Positions 1 to 9,428 of a stretch of 50,221 nt of DNA are shown piece after piece; the stretch's first letter is position 1, and each line of letters starts with the position of its first letter. Under the pieces are notes generated by a model. It had not been told where the DNA came from. It saw only the letters and a list, made by a program, of their open reading frames with translations, and did no database searches. Origin of the DNA: Glaciecola sp. HTCC2999. GTDB lineage: Bacteria; Pseudomonadota; Gammaproteobacteria; Enterobacterales; Alteromonadaceae. The stretch spans positions 1 through 50,221 of the forward strand of contig CATECQ010000025.1 of assembly GCA_949498985.1 (NCBI GenBank), in the 5' to 3' direction. The position numbers were made by a program, and so were the translations under genes.

Positions 1-365
1 ATATGCTTTTCTTTGACGTTACGCGTGCTAACAGCAAGCTTTTCAGCTTCATCGCCAATACGCTCAAAATCCGTAATCGTTTTAATTAAACTTAGCACAA
101 AACGTAGATCAGTCGCAGCCGGCTGTCGGATGGCAATAATACTAGTACACGCTTCATCAATTTTAACTTCTAGCGCATTCACCTTGTTATCACGTTTAAT
201 GACTTTTTTAGCGAGCTTTTCATCACCGTCTAATAATGCGGTAAGACCATCACGTACTTGCTTTTTAACCAAGGCGCCCATCTTAAGCACTTGGCTTTTT
301 ACATTTTCTAACTCAACATCAAATTGTTGGGAAATGTGCTGAATCGGTTGGTATTGGTTTTCCAT
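1..365 (-). CDS. phoU: PhoU, phosphate-transport regulator (N-terminal part; runs off the window)
   Basis: The reading frame starts at 365, behind an AAAGGATG ribosome site 12 nt after the pstB stop, and is still open at base 1, so only about 121 residues are present. The opening residues (MENQYQPIQHIS, then a charged helix with VKSQVLKMG) and the block IRQPAATDLRFVLSLIKTITDFERIGDEAEK are the first helical repeat of PhoU; the (D/E)RIGDxA element is the metal-binding signature of the family. Known role: PhoU joins the PstSCAB transporter to the PhoR kinase and keeps the Pho regulon off when phosphate is plentiful. Its place as last gene of porin-pstS-pstC-pstA-pstB-phoU agrees. No lesion is seen in the visible part. 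Confidence 0.95.
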   Translation of the reverse strand, partial: MENQYQPIQHISQQFDVELENVKSQVLKMGALVKKQVRDGLTALLDGDEKLAKKVIKRDNKVNALEVKIDEACTSIIAIRQPAATDLRFVLSLIKTITDFERIGDEAEKLAVSTRNVKEKH

Positions 366-377
366 TATGACATCCTT

Positions 378-1214
378 TTAGCCAAAGCGACCAGATATAT
401 AATTTTCAGTTAATTCATGAGAGGGATTTGTAAATATTTGTTTAGTATCCCCCATTTCCACTAATTGACCTAAATGAAAATATGCTGTCTTTTGTGACAC
501 TCGGGCCGCTTGTTGCATAGAGTGTGTCACAATAGCAATCGTATACTTCTCTTTTAATTCGTGAATAAGCTCTTCAATAACCGCCGTTGCAATTGGGTCT
601 AATGCTGACGCAGGTTCATCCATCAAGATCACTTCTGGACTCACTGCAATCGTTCGAGCAATGCATAAACGCTGCTGTTGACCACCTGATAAACCTGTAC
701 CAGGTGAGTCTAATCGATCTTTAACTTCATTAAACAGACCGGCTTTAATTAGGCTCGTTTCAACAATTTCGTCTAATTCCGCTTTATCTGTGGCTAATCC
801 ATGAATTTTAGGCCCATAAGCGACATTTTCGTAGATTGATTTTGGAAACGGATTAGGTTTTTGAAACACCATCCCGACGCGAGCACGCAACAAAACAGGA
901 TCCATTTGTTTCCCGTAAATTTCTTCCCCATCTAACTGTAATGAACCTTTCACATTACAGATAGGAATCAAATCATTCATCCGATTCAAGCAACGTAAAA
1001 ATGTTGATTTACCACAACCTGAAGGACCGATAAGCGCAGTAACTTGGTTCTTTTCAAGATCAAAACTTATGTCATGTATTGCTTGGTTATCACCGTAAAA
1101 TACATCAACATTACGCATAGACATTTTCGCGTCATCACAAAATGGTTCGCCGACCGCCCCTTCGATTTTAATATCGTTAGATCCGAGACTCTTAGCAGAA
1201 ATAATATCAACCAT
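378..1214 (-). CDS. pstB: PstB, phosphate ABC transporter ATPase
   Basis: This is the cytoplasmic ATP-hydrolysing subunit that drives high-affinity phosphate import through PstC/PstA. At 278 aa it is slightly longer than E. coli PstB because of an extra N-terminal stretch of about 30 residues before the conserved [14 protein letters not shown] start of the ABC fold. Visible motifs are the Walker [10 protein letters not shown], the Q-loop in [11 protein letters not shown] (the NPFP is typical of PstB), the signature LSGGQQQR, Walker [14 protein letters not shown] and the switch His in IVTHSMQQA. It begins 8 nt after the pstA stop and ends 12 nt before phoU, so it is part of one transcription unit. 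Identification is secure. Confidence 0.97.
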   Translation of the reverse strand: MVDIISAKSLGSNDIKIEGAVGEPFCDDAKMSMRNVDVFYGDNQAIHDISFDLEKNQVTALIGPSGCGKSTFLRCLNRMNDLIPICNVKGSLQLDGEEIYGKQMDPVLLRARVGMVFQKPNPFPKSIYENVAYGPKIHGLATDKAELDEIVETSLIKAGLFNEVKDRLDSPGTGLSGGQQQRLCIARTIAVSPEVILMDEPASALDPIATAVIEELIHELKEKYTIAIVTHSMQQAARVSQKTAYFHLGQLVEMGDTKQIFTNPSHELTENYISGRFG

Positions 1215-1222
1215 GATTTGTC

Positions 1223-2512
1223 CTATTTTGATTCAAAGCGACGACGTAAGTACGCCGCAGAAGCATTCATTAAAAATAAAAAGCCCAATAACACAAGTAT
1301 TGCGGCAGATGTTTTAGCTAAAAAGCCACGCTCTGGACTGTCTGCCCATAAGAAAATTTGTACAGGCATAACAGTCGACGCATCTGTAATAGATGCCGGG
1401 ACATCAACGATAAATGCAACCATCCCAATCATTAATAAGGGGGCCGTTTCACCTAACGCTTGTGCCATTCCAATAATCGTACCCGTTAAAATACCAGGCA
1501 TTGCCATGGGCAATACATGACTAAATGTGGTTTGTATTTTTGAAGCGCCTAAACCTGTAGCAGCTTCTCGTATGGAAGGTGGTACGGCTTTAATTGACGC
1601 TCGACTGGCAATGATAATCGTTGGCAATGTCATCAGCGTTAATACAATCCCGCCAACTAGGGGTGCCGAACGAGGTAAGCCAAATATATTAATGATGACA
1701 GCGAGACCTAACAGGCCAAAAATAATTGATGGGACGGCTGCTAAGTTATTGATGTTAACTTCAATCATGTCAGTCCATTTATTTTTAGGGGCAAACTCCT
1801 CTAAATACAAAGCTGCTGCTACACCTAAAGGAAATGACAGTGCCAGTGTCACAAGCATCGTGAGCATTGTTCCAGTTAACGCTCCACGCACCCCTGCTAA
1901 CTCTGGTTCACGCGAATCACTGCTAGTAAAGAATTCAATATTAAACCGCTTATCGATACGACCCGTTTCAACTAATGATTTAATCCACTGAGCTTCTTTT
2001 ACATCGACACGGACTAATGGCTCTCCCAAAGACGTTGTTTCTTTGAGGTAAATATCCACATCATCGTCAACTCTTACCCATATATTTTGTATCGTATCCA
2101 GCGTATTTGGATTCGCAATTAAAAAATCTTTAATCGCAAATTCAGCATTAGTGGAATATAAACCATATAATTTGCGCTTATCACGACGCGATTTCACATC
2201 GGGAAACTGATTAGCTATGGCTTTTCTCAAAGTACTTCGATAACGTAAATCTTCAAGGGAGATACCTTCAGAGTAACGTAAGTTATCTTCAGAAAAATCG
2301 ACTTCCAATTGCACCCAATGCTGATGAAATGCCGGTAATGCTTTACTAGTAATATCAAATAACAATACAAAAACCAGTATAAAGCCTAACACTACAGCGG
2401 CTAAACCAGTTGATTTAAACATCATTTCACTGCGATGACGTTTTGTTAAGCTTAATTTGATTTTTTCTGTCACTGCCGATGTCGGAAGTGATTCATTCAC
2501 TGCTTTAGTCAT
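1223..2512 (-). CDS. pstA: PstA, phosphate ABC transporter permease
   Basis: One of the two inner-membrane permeases of the Pst phosphate importer. At 429 aa it is much longer than E. coli PstA (about 296 aa). It has one N-terminal membrane helix (about residues 32-55) and a roughly 140-residue, mostly hydrophilic insertion (DUF3333-like region) that includes [15 protein letters not shown]. The six-helix permease core follows from about residue 210. The EAA-like cytoplasmic loop [22 protein letters not shown] is intact. The start ATG at 2512 lies inside the pstC stop (shared ATGACTAA, 8-nt overlap), which indicates translational coupling. Extended PstA proteins of this kind are common in Vibrio, Pseudomonas and Alteromonadales, so the length is not a fusion artefact. 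Confidence 0.96.
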   Translation of the reverse strand: MTKAVNESLPTSAVTEKIKLSLTKRHRSEMMFKSTGLAAVVLGFILVFVLLFDITSKALPAFHQHWVQLEVDFSEDNLRYSEGISLEDLRYRSTLRKAIANQFPDVKSRRDKRKLYGLYSTNAEFAIKDFLIANPNTLDTIQNIWVRVDDDVDIYLKETTSLGEPLVRVDVKEAQWIKSLVETGRIDKRFNIEFFTSSDSREPELAGVRGALTGTMLTMLVTLALSFPLGVAAALYLEEFAPKNKWTDMIEVNINNLAAVPSIIFGLLGLAVIINIFGLPRSAPLVGGIVLTLMTLPTIIIASRASIKAVPPSIREAATGLGASKIQTTFSHVLPMAMPGILTGTIIGMAQALGETAPLLMIGMVAFIVDVPASITDASTVMPVQIFLWADSPERGFLAKTSAAILVLLGFLFLMNASAAYLRRRFESK

Positions 2513-3902
2513 ATTGCTCTCGATACTTACGAACTATTTTCAATGCGGCTATGTTTAATGCTAATGTAGTAATAAACAACATCATTCCTAACGCAAATGC
2601 TGCTAATGTTTTAGCACTATCAAACTCTTGGTCACCTTTAAGCAATGATACTATTTGAACGGTGACCGTAGTAACTGATTCAATCGGATTAAAAGTTAGA
2701 TTCGCAGCTAATCCAGCCGCCATGACCACAATCATTGTTTCACCGATTGCGCGAGAAACCGCTAAAAGAATCGCACCCACAATACCTGGTATGGCGGCAG
2801 GTAAAATAACTTTTTTGACCGTTTCTGATTGCGTAGCACCCATCCCTAATGAACCTTCTTTCAACGCCACCGGCACTGCTGTCATTGCATCTTCGGATAA
2901 AGACGATACAAAAGGTATAATCATAACTCCCATTACCAGACCAGCTGCTAATGCACTTTCAGCGGCAATAGGCAAATCAATAAGCAAACCGAAATCTCGG
3001 ATTATAGGTGCCACTGTTAAAGCTGCAAAAAAACCATACACAACTGTTGGCACCCCGGCTAATACTTCAAGCATAGGTTTTGCAATAGAACGTATACGCT
3101 TGGTCGCATACTGAGATAAATAAATAGCAATCATTAAACCAACAGGTATGGCTAAACACATCGCAATTGTACTGATTAATATCGTCCCAACAAATAACGG
3201 AATAGCACCAAAGGCCCCCGAGCCGCCCACTTGGTCAGCACGCATGGCAATTTGTGGACTCCATTGGGTGCCAAATAAAAACTCGGTAACAGGGACTTGA
3301 GAGAAAAAAGCAATAGACTCAAACAAGACAGACATGACGATACCGATGGTCGTCAATAATGCGATCCCTGAACAGGTAAATAACAACCCACTGACAATAC
3401 GCTCAAGGTTATTACGGGCATGAAAACTATGCTTTATCTTTGCTAATATTGACGACACACAGCCAACTGCAATGACCAAGGTCAGTAAGGTTTTTAACAA
3501 TGTCGCTTTTTCATTTAATAATATATAAAACTGTGCATTCTGAAGCTGTAATTCAGTCGCAGCGGAAAGGTCTTCTGATAAAGTTATTTTTTCTGCAAGC
3601 AACTTAACATTATTGACAACTAAACCCATATTTTGTTGAACTTGCCCGTCCGCACTCAATATAACTTGGTCTATAAGGAATGCATCTATTACACTACTTT
3701 CTATGGCAGACCATAATAATAAAAATAATATCGCAGGTATTCCACACCAAAAAGCGGTCAGTAGACCATATTGACTGGGCAATGAAACAAGATGCTTTAC
3801 TTGTTGCTTGCCACCGGCCACTTTTATGGAACGTTGAATGCCTAACCAATAACTGGCTAAAGCAATTAACATCACAATAAAGACTAAGTTCGCAGTGGTC
3901 AT
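2505..3902 (-). CDS. pstC: PstC, phosphate ABC transporter permease
   Basis: Partner permease of PstA. At 465 aa it is extended relative to E. coli PstC (about 319 aa): two N-terminal membrane segments (about residues 4-22 and 50-68) flank a periplasmic domain, and a third segment near residues 138-156 precedes the BPD_transp_1 core from about residue 240. The permease loop LKEGSLGMGATQSETVKKVILPAAIPG is the expected EAA motif. It lies 81 nt downstream of pstS, separated by a strong hairpin at 3928-3960, and overlaps pstA by 8 nt. The hairpin should make pstC expression lower than pstS, as expected for a binding-protein transporter. Confidence 0.96.
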   Translation of the reverse strand: MTTANLVFIVMLIALASYWLGIQRSIKVAGGKQQVKHLVSLPSQYGLLTAFWCGIPAILFLLLWSAIESSVIDAFLIDQVILSADGQVQQNMGLVVNNVKLLAEKITLSEDLSAATELQLQNAQFYILLNEKATLLKTLLTLVIAVGCVSSILAKIKHSFHARNNLERIVSGLLFTCSGIALLTTIGIVMSVLFESIAFFSQVPVTEFLFGTQWSPQIAMRADQVGGSGAFGAIPLFVGTILISTIAMCLAIPVGLMIAIYLSQYATKRIRSIAKPMLEVLAGVPTVVYGFFAALTVAPIIRDFGLLIDLPIAAESALAAGLVMGVMIIPFVSSLSEDAMTAVPVALKEGSLGMGATQSETVKKVILPAAIPGIVGAILLAVSRAIGETMIVVMAAGLAANLTFNPIESVTTVTVQIVSLLKGDQEFDSAKTLAAFALGMMLFITTLALNIAALKIVRKYREQYD

Positions 3903-3918
3903 GAATTATTCCTTAGCT

Positions 3919-3960
3919 AAAAAACAAATGACGAGATAGTGATTACCACTATCTCGTCAT
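3919..3960 (-). terminator. 14-bp perfect hairpin between pstS and pstC (partial terminator or mRNA-processing element)
   Basis: ATGACGAGATAGTG (3928-3941) and CACTATCTCGTCAT (3947-3960) pair without a mismatch around a 5-nt loop. On the minus strand the stem is followed by TTG and six T (3919-3924), the pattern of an intrinsic terminator. Because pstC, pstA, pstB and phoU lie downstream and must be expressed, partial termination or 3' stabilisation of the pstS message is the likely role, giving an excess of the periplasmic binding protein. Confidence 0.8.
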
Positions 3961-3983
3961 ATACCAACAAGTGTAAAACTATT

Positions 3984-5021
3984 TTATAGTGAAACGCTTT
4001 GAAGTGACATAACTGATTTTCTCATTTCTTCTAACTTATCACTGCTAAGCGGAATGAGACCTTTGTCAGTTGTGTAACCTTCATCACCAATTGCATCTTC
4101 ACTGGTAAACTCTTCTAAGTATTCCATTATACCTGGTACTTTACCAACATGCGCTTTTTTCACATAAAAATATAGCGGACGTGATATAGGATAAGTACCG
4201 TCTGCAATATCTTCAAACGTAGGATAAGCCCCATTAACCTTTGAACCTTGTAATGTATCTGAATTTTGATCTAAGAAACTAAATCCAAAAATACCAAATG
4301 CTTTGGGGTTAGTGGTTAACTTCTGAACAATCAGGTTATCATTTTCACCCGTTTCAATATATGCACCATCCTCACGCACAGAATGACAGATACTTTTATA
4401 GCGATTTTTATCTTTTTTCTTAAGATCTTTAATCCAGCCATATGCTTTACAGCCACCTTCAAGTCCTAATTCTGCAAATGCATCACGCGTACCTGAAGTT
4501 GGTGGTGGACCATATACAGAAATATTCATATCCGGAAGTGAAGGATTAATTTCATTCCACTTCATATACGGATTTTCAATTAATGTTTCAGAACCGTCTG
4601 GGTTAGGAATCTCTTTAGCAAGGGCTAAGAAAATATCTTGCAAACTAATTGAAATGTTAGGCGCTTCGATAGCATTTGAGAAAACAATACCATCATATCC
4701 TACTAATACTTCAACCACTTCATCCACGCCATTTTCTTTACACATTTTAAGTTCAGAAGCTTTAATACGACGAGATGCGTTTGACATGTCAGGTGTATCA
4801 ACGCCTACACCGGCACAAAATAATTTCATTCCACCGCCAGTACCGGTAGATTCAATCTTAGGTGTCGCAAAATCAGTAGCTTTTCCAAAACGCTCAGCTA
4901 CTACTGTTGAAAAAGGGTAAACAGTTGATGAACCGACCACTGAAATCGTGTCACGCCCTGCAGCCATTGATGTTGTAGCTACTGCCGCTAAGCTTAATGC
5001 CATTAATTTTCTGTAAAACAT
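3984..5021 (-). CDS. pstS: PstS, periplasmic phosphate-binding protein
   Basis: Soluble periplasmic receptor that delivers inorganic phosphate to PstC/PstA. I place the start at 5021 (345 aa) because AAAGGTAA sits just upstream and the protein then opens with a normal signal peptide (MFYRKLMALSLAAVATTSMAA, cleavage about residue 21). The mature protein begins RDTISVVGSSTVYPFSTVVAERF, the phosphate-loop start of the PstS family. GPPPTSGTRDAF is the second conserved anion-binding loop. The in-frame extension up to 5084 lacks a better ribosome site. It lies 82 nt after the porin stop with no separate PhoB box visible, so it probably shares the porin promoter. Confidence 0.95.
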   Translation of the reverse strand: MFYRKLMALSLAAVATTSMAAGRDTISVVGSSTVYPFSTVVAERFGKATDFATPKIESTGTGGGMKLFCAGVGVDTPDMSNASRRIKASELKMCKENGVDEVVEVLVGYDGIVFSNAIEAPNISISLQDIFLALAKEIPNPDGSETLIENPYMKWNEINPSLPDMNISVYGPPPTSGTRDAFAELGLEGGCKAYGWIKDLKKKDKNRYKSICHSVREDGAYIETGENDNLIVQKLTTNPKAFGIFGFSFLDQNSDTLQGSKVNGAYPTFEDIADGTYPISRPLYFYVKKAHVGKVPGIMEYLEEFTSEDAIGDEGYTTDKGLIPLSSDKLEEMRKSVMSLQSVSL

Positions 5022-5060
5022 TGGATTACCTTTGTTTGTCAATTTAATTATATTTTGATG

Positions 5061-5080
5061 GATGGTGATAACACACCATC
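5061..5080 (-). other. Hairpin between the porin and pstS
   Basis: GATGGTG (5061-5067) and CACCATC (5074-5080) form a 7-bp stem with a 6-nt loop in the short porin-pstS gap. No T run follows on the minus strand (it continues CATCAAAATATAATT), so this is a weak terminator at best. mRNA stabilisation or cleavage at the gene boundary is more plausible. Confidence 0.35.
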
Positions 5081-5103
5081 TCATCGGTTAATAAAATTCG
5101 TTA

Positions 5104-6177
5104 TTAGTAAGTTAATTGCAAACGAACTCTAAACTCTTTACCTTGTTCATCACTTCCGGCTTCGTTGCTTTCACCATCAGAGTAATTCATACCTAGCTTT
5201 ACATTATTAGCTACGTACCAGTTAACACCAACAGAGTATGCACTTGCATCCACTCGACCTAACTCAATGTCGCTATGGTTACCATCGCCTTCCTCAATTC
5301 GAGCAAACACTTCCCATGCTCCAGTACTATTACTAGGTTTGACTCGACCAAATTTACCACCTTTATATGGACGGGTTTCACCAGTTAAAATATAACCCGC
5401 TTGAATGTAATAACCATCGCGGTCTGTCACATCTTGTTCCTCATCAAAATACTCAGATTGGATATGGAATGACCCAACATTTGCAGCTAACTCAAGTCCC
5501 ATTGCTTGACGATCGCCTCCTCGTTGAACATAGCCAGCACCAACATGAACTAACATGTCATCGTTTTTGATAGGCAAGTAACCTACTCGAGCTCCAAAAC
5601 CAAAATCATCATTATCCGCGCTGCTATCTTCAAATACTGAAACTGAATAAAAAGCATTACCTACAGCACCATTTAACTTCACCGCGTTTTGACGACCAAC
5701 AGCATATTGCTCTGTGATCCCAGAACGTTCTAAAGCGGTGATATCTTTTGAACTTGTCATTTCTTCTAAGCCAAACGCTACTTTTTGTTTACCTACGGTA
5801 AGCTTTGCCGCTTTACCCCAACCACCATAAGAAATATATAAATCTTCTGGTGTACCACCATTACCGTTACCAATATTAAATTGAGCTTTATAAGACCAAT
5901 CATCACCAATATTACCTTTCGCATAAATGCGAGCTCGGCGAATACTTAATGTATCTTCGTCTGTAACTCCATCCAACTGAGCATTATTATAATCCCACAT
6001 AATACGGCCGCCAAGCTGGAATGCAAAATCACCATCTGTAGTTTTAACTGAAAATCCACCTTTAGTCTTAATTTTAATATCTGCACCGTCAGTTGTTACA
6101 TTGCCTGCCACAGCTGGCGCTGACGCTAATAAAAAACTAATGGTTGTTGCAAGTACTGTTTTAGTTGTTGTGCACAT
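5104..6177 (-). CDS. Phosphate-selective porin, OprP/OprO family
   Basis: Outer-membrane beta-barrel that lets phosphate or polyphosphate into the periplasm, ahead of PstS. The start at 6177 gives 357 aa with a signal peptide ending ASAPAVA/G near residue 25. The mature N-terminus (DIKIKTKGGFSVKTTDGDF, then FQLGGRIMWDYN) is the typical opening of the OprP/OprO family, and the protein ends in an aromatic residue (RVRLQLTY), the usual barrel-assembly signal. Upstream on the minus strand is a PhoB box with a -10 (6220-6253), so phosphate-starvation control is strongly supported. A frame extension to 6258 exists but would start without a ribosome site, inside the promoter. Substrate preference (Pi or polyphosphate) cannot be read from the sequence. 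Confidence 0.9.
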   Translation of the reverse strand: MCTTTKTVLATTISFLLASAPAVAGNVTTDGADIKIKTKGGFSVKTTDGDFAFQLGGRIMWDYNNAQLDGVTDEDTLSIRRARIYAKGNIGDDWSYKAQFNIGNGNGGTPEDLYISYGGWGKAAKLTVGKQKVAFGLEEMTSSKDITALERSGITEQYAVGRQNAVKLNGAVGNAFYSVSVFEDSSADNDDFGFGARVGYLPIKNDDMLVHVGAGYVQRGGDRQAMGLELAANVGSFHIQSEYFDEEQDVTDRDGYYIQAGYILTGETRPYKGGKFGRVKPSNSTGAWEVFARIEEGDGNHSDIELGRVDASAYSVGVNWYVANNVKLGMNYSDGESNEAGSDEQGKEFRVRLQLTY

Positions 6178-6219
6178 CGACTTATTTACCTTGAATTGAA
6201 TAATAATTACAGTCTGCAC

Positions 6220-6253
6220 ATAGTAGATTACAAATATTACAGAAATATTACAG
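6220..6253 (-). promoter_or_regulatory. PhoB box and -10 of the porin-pst operon
   Basis: Reading the minus strand, CTGTAATATTTCTGTAAT (6253-6236) consists of two identical 7-bp halves at 11-bp pitch and closely matches the E. coli Pho box (CTGTCAT, AT-rich 4-mer, CTGTCAT). Exactly 10 bp downstream is TACTAT (6225-6220), a good -10, and no -35 hexamer is present. This is the architecture of a PhoB-activated sigma70 promoter. The predicted start site lies about 36 nt before the porin ATG. Confidence 0.85.
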
Positions 6254-6313
6254 TCCAAGAAATCAGTACTTTTCTAGCATGTAGCTATTTTACATATTTG
6301 TTGCGACACAAAT

Positions 6314-6342
6314 ATTACAGTTAAATTAAATTTATATTACAG
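6314..6342 (-). promoter_or_regulatory. Upstream tandem PhoB half-sites
   Basis: Two further CTGTAAT units (minus strand, 6342-6336 and 6320-6314) lie 22 bp apart, with a degenerate ATTTAAT at the intermediate 11-bp position. They overlap the stop codon of the preceding pstS-like gene. This may be an auxiliary PhoB array about 65 bp above the main box, but AT-rich sequence could give such half-sites by chance. Confidence 0.5.
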
Positions 6343-7359
6343 TTGTTTTTTTTGCTTTTTGACAGTTTTATTACTCTCTATATGTGGTGGAAATAAGCTC
6401 TTTAACTGCTGTTTTTGTAGCCCATATGAGATAGGAAAATATCCAGCTTGCTCCACAACTTGTTGCCCTTGCTCAGATAATATATAGCGTAAAAATTGAG
6501 CGACTCCAGGTGCTAATGTTTTATTGGGGGCCTGATTGACTAATAGATAAAGTTGGCGGGTTAAAGGATATTCTCCTGATTGAACAGTCTGGGCACTCAC
6601 CACCACAGGCTTACCTTTATTTGCTACAGATAATATTTTAACCCCAGAAAAAGCTGAACCGACTGAAGCATACCCAATGGCCCCTACACGATTAGCGACC
6701 GTTTGAATAATCGACGATGAGCTAGGTAACTGCTGAACAGTATGTAAATAGTCGCCGTCACACAATGCTTTTTGTTTAAAATAGCTATACGTACCAGAAG
6801 CCGAATTTCGACCATATAGGCGAACCGGAAACTCAGGGAATGTTGCAAAGTTTGCTAACTGATATTGTGTATTATTTAACAATTCATGCCAATACATTAT
6901 TGGTTGATCAAATTGGCAATATCGAGTTGCACTAAACAGTCGGTCAAGTTGATCTAAGCTTAAACTTTCTAAAGGATTAGTCTCTTGAACAAATACACCA
7001 ATTGCATCAATCGCGATAGTAATCAATGTAGGTTCATACCCAAAGCGGTTAACAAATGATTTGCGTTCTGATGGTTTTAGCGGTCTAGACATTGGGCCCA
7101 ATGAAGCCGTACCTGCCGTTATAGCAATCGGAGCAGCAGAAGAACCGGTTGTTTGTATTTGAATTTTAGCTTGTGGATGTAAACGATTAAATTCAATCGC
7201 CCATGCCGTCATAACAGATGATAAAGTCTCTGAACCTATTGACGTCATATTGCCAACAACACTCGGAGATATTAACGTATTAGCATGCACCGGAGTAAAG
7301 CAAAATACGGTCAATAATAAATTTTGAAATAAAATCTTAATGCTGTGGAATATTTTCAT
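6337..7359 (-). CDS. Second PstS-family phosphate-binding protein, encoded with phoBR
   Basis: A 340-aa periplasmic substrate-binding protein of the PBP-like/PstS superfamily. A signal peptide (about residues 1-26, ending PVHA) is followed by VGNMTSIGSETLSSVMTAWA and TGSSAAPIAITAG, matching the first PstS anion loop, and later by LYGRNSASGTYSYFKQKALC, the second. It differs strongly from the pstS product encoded 2 kb away, so it is a distant paralogue, not a recent copy. Its start lies inside the 3' end of phoR (23-nt overlap), making phoB-phoR-pstS-like one translationally coupled unit. Possible roles are a second phosphate receptor or a periplasmic sensor partner for PhoR; the sequence does not decide. 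Confidence 0.85.
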   Translation of the reverse strand: MKIFHSIKILFQNLLLTVFCFTPVHANTLISPSVVGNMTSIGSETLSSVMTAWAIEFNRLHPQAKIQIQTTGSSAAPIAITAGTASLGPMSRPLKPSERKSFVNRFGYEPTLITIAIDAIGVFVQETNPLESLSLDQLDRLFSATRYCQFDQPIMYWHELLNNTQYQLANFATFPEFPVRLYGRNSASGTYSYFKQKALCDGDYLHTVQQLPSSSSIIQTVANRVGAIGYASVGSAFSGVKILSVANKGKPVVVSAQTVQSGEYPLTRQLYLLVNQAPNKTLAPGVAQFLRYILSEQGQQVVEQAGYFPISYGLQKQQLKSLFPPHIESNKTVKKQKKQL

Positions 7360-8674
7360 TATCTTTATAGGGACTATCCGATGGAATCAAATCACTACTT
7401 AAGGTAAACGAAAATTCAGCACCTTGTCCAACCTTACTTTTCACTTCTAAAAACGAATTATGATGATTTAAGACATGTTTAACAATCGACAAACCTAACC
7501 CTGAGCCACCAGTATCTCGAGATCTCGCTTTATCCACTCGATAAAATCGCTCTGTTAGACGTAGTAAATGCTTTTCATCAATACCATCTCCATTATCAAC
7601 TACTTTAAATTGTGCATCCTCACCAGACATTGACCAATATACATCAATGTGACCTGCTTCAGGTGTATAACGAATAGCATTGAATATTAAATTAGAACAT
7701 GCAGAACGAAGTTCACTTTCTACGCCATATACATTTAAACCTGTTTCAATATGAAATTGAATCACATGATGTTTATCTGTATTGAGCTGCTCCGCTTCCA
7801 TCTTGATCTGCTTAAACATATTAGTCATATCGACAATATTTTCATAGATACGCTCTGAACTCGATTCAATACGTGATAATACTAATAAATCTTCAATCAG
7901 GTTTTGCATCCGCCTAGTTTGTGTACTCATTTCATAAATTGCTTTATGTGCAAGCGGGTCGTCATTTAAACTTGTCATGGGTAACATTTCTAGATAACCA
8001 TTAATCACCGTCAAGGGCGTGCGCATTTCATGTGAAACATTAGCCACAAAATCGCGACGCATATCTTCGAGCTGAGAAACTCGTGTGATATCGCGTGATA
8101 TTAGTAATAAATTATCATCCCCGTAAGGCATAATCCGATATTCATTTGTTTTTCTAGAGTTCGCAGGCGATGGCACCTCAATTGGATAGGTGAAATCTCC
8201 GGTTTGGAAATACTCAACAAATTTAGGGTGCCTTAAAAGATTATCAATCCGCATACCCAAATCATCAGGCCACTTTATACCCAGTTCAAAACGGGCTAAT
8301 CGGTTACACCATAATATCGTGGCATCATTATCTATAATTACTACCGAGTCAGGAAGTGCCTCAGCACCTTTGCGAAAGCGCTTAACTAATTCACCTAACT
8401 CTTTACGCTTGCTTCGCTGACGCCTTTGTAGTTGATAGATCCCTTCGTAAATATATTCCCACGTACCATGAACTTTTGGAGGAGAAAGTTTTTTACTTTG
8501 CCAAATCCATTGATTTAATTTATACAACTGGTACAAATTAAATACCAACATGATTAATGTTGAAAGGGCTGCCCCAAACATATAATTATCCAACAACCCT
8601 CCTAATACCAATACTAGTATTGTCAGAATGATTAGCTGAGATATATTTTTTGACCATGAAAATGGGTAGTACAT
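7337..8674 (-). CDS. phoR: PhoR, phosphate-regulon sensor histidine kinase
   Basis: Membrane histidine kinase that phosphorylates PhoB when phosphate is scarce. Its 445 aa show two N-terminal membrane helices (about residues 11-29 and 33-52) with almost no periplasmic loop, as in E. coli PhoR. A basic linker is followed by a PAS domain (about 103-195: LPDSVVIIDNDATILWCN), a HisKA domain with phospho-acceptor His215 in ANVSHEMRTPL, the N-box NLIFNAIRYTPE, and the G1/G2 boxes VDNGDGI and GGSGLGLSIV. The lack of a real sensor loop fits signalling through PstSCAB-PhoU, encoded next door. It follows phoB by 24 nt and overlaps the pstS-like gene. Confidence 0.95.
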   Translation of the reverse strand: MYYPFSWSKNISQLIILTILVLVLGGLLDNYMFGAALSTLIMLVFNLYQLYKLNQWIWQSKKLSPPKVHGTWEYIYEGIYQLQRRQRSKRKELGELVKRFRKGAEALPDSVVIIDNDATILWCNRLARFELGIKWPDDLGMRIDNLLRHPKFVEYFQTGDFTYPIEVPSPANSRKTNEYRIMPYGDDNLLLISRDITRVSQLEDMRRDFVANVSHEMRTPLTVINGYLEMLPMTSLNDDPLAHKAIYEMSTQTRRMQNLIEDLLVLSRIESSSERIYENIVDMTNMFKQIKMEAEQLNTDKHHVIQFHIETGLNVYGVESELRSACSNLIFNAIRYTPEAGHIDVYWSMSGEDAQFKVVDNGDGIDEKHLLRLTERFYRVDKARSRDTGGSGLGLSIVKHVLNHHNSFLEVKSKVGQGAEFSFTLSSDLIPSDSPYKDNENIPQH

Positions 8675-8698
8675 ATAATGAATAAACCTTGTTGCTAT

Positions 8699-9385
8699 CT
8701 ATTTTACTGAAAAACGATATCCCGAGCCGCGCACGGTTTGGATCATTTTATCATGTCCATGCAAATCGATTGCTTTTCGTAACCGTCTAATATGCACATC
8801 AACAGTTCTATCTTCTACATACACATTGGTCCCCCACACATTATCGAGTAACTGTTCTCGTGAATAAACACGCTCAGCATGGGTCATAAAAAAGTGTAAT
8901 AATTTAAATTCAGTCGGTCCCATCTCGACACTGTCACCGTTGGCCGAAACCCGATGAGAAATTGGGTCGAGTACTAAACCCGAAAAGCTAATGGGTTCCT
9001 CTTTAGCCGTAGGTGTTACACGGCGCATCACCGCTTTTATTCGAGCAACTAATTCTTTTGGAGAAAACGGTTTGGTAATGTAATCATCCGCACCTGAGTC
9101 TAACCCTCTGATTTTATCATCTTCTTCTCCACGCGCAGTCAAAATGATCACGGGTATATCTCGAGTAAATTCATGTTCTTTGAATTTACGCGCTAACTGC
9201 ACACCACTACCTCCGGGTAACATCCAATCTAAGAGGATTAAATCAGGGTATGGTTCGACCATTTTCTCCAGCGCAATATCGAAATCTTCTGCTTCTGTCA
9301 CAACGAATCCAGATTGTTCCAGCACAATTTTTAGCATTTCACGGATGGGTGCTTCATCTTCAACCAACATGATAGTGCGTGCCAT
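8699..9385 (-). CDS. phoB: PhoB, phosphate-regulon response regulator
   Basis: OmpR-type transcription factor, 228 aa, the usual length. The receiver domain carries the acidic pair Asp10/Glu11, phospho-acceptor Asp53 in [13 protein letters not shown], and Lys105 in YITKPFSP. The C-terminal winged helix includes [31 protein letters not shown] and the recognition segment [15 protein letters not shown]. It is first in the phoB-phoR-pstS-like operon, with ribosome site GTAGGAG. A PhoB box with a correctly placed -10 sits upstream (9429-9462), consistent with autoactivation. It is the candidate activator of the other boxes noted in this window. Confidence 0.97.
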   Translation of the reverse strand: MARTIMLVEDEAPIREMLKIVLEQSGFVVTEAEDFDIALEKMVEPYPDLILLDWMLPGGSGVQLARKFKEHEFTRDIPVIILTARGEEDDKIRGLDSGADDYITKPFSPKELVARIKAVMRRVTPTAKEEPISFSGLVLDPISHRVSANGDSVEMGPTEFKLLHFFMTHAERVYSREQLLDNVWGTNVYVEDRTVDVHIRRLRKAIDLHGHDKMIQTVRGSGYRFSVK

Positions 9386-9428
9386 TTCTACTCCTACCTA
9401 AAATATATGTAACGACTTAATCATATCA

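Noticed and set aside
13-342. Plus-strand open frame opposite phoU
   Set aside because: The minus strand encodes a clear PhoU N-terminus; the plus-strand protein has no recognisable features.
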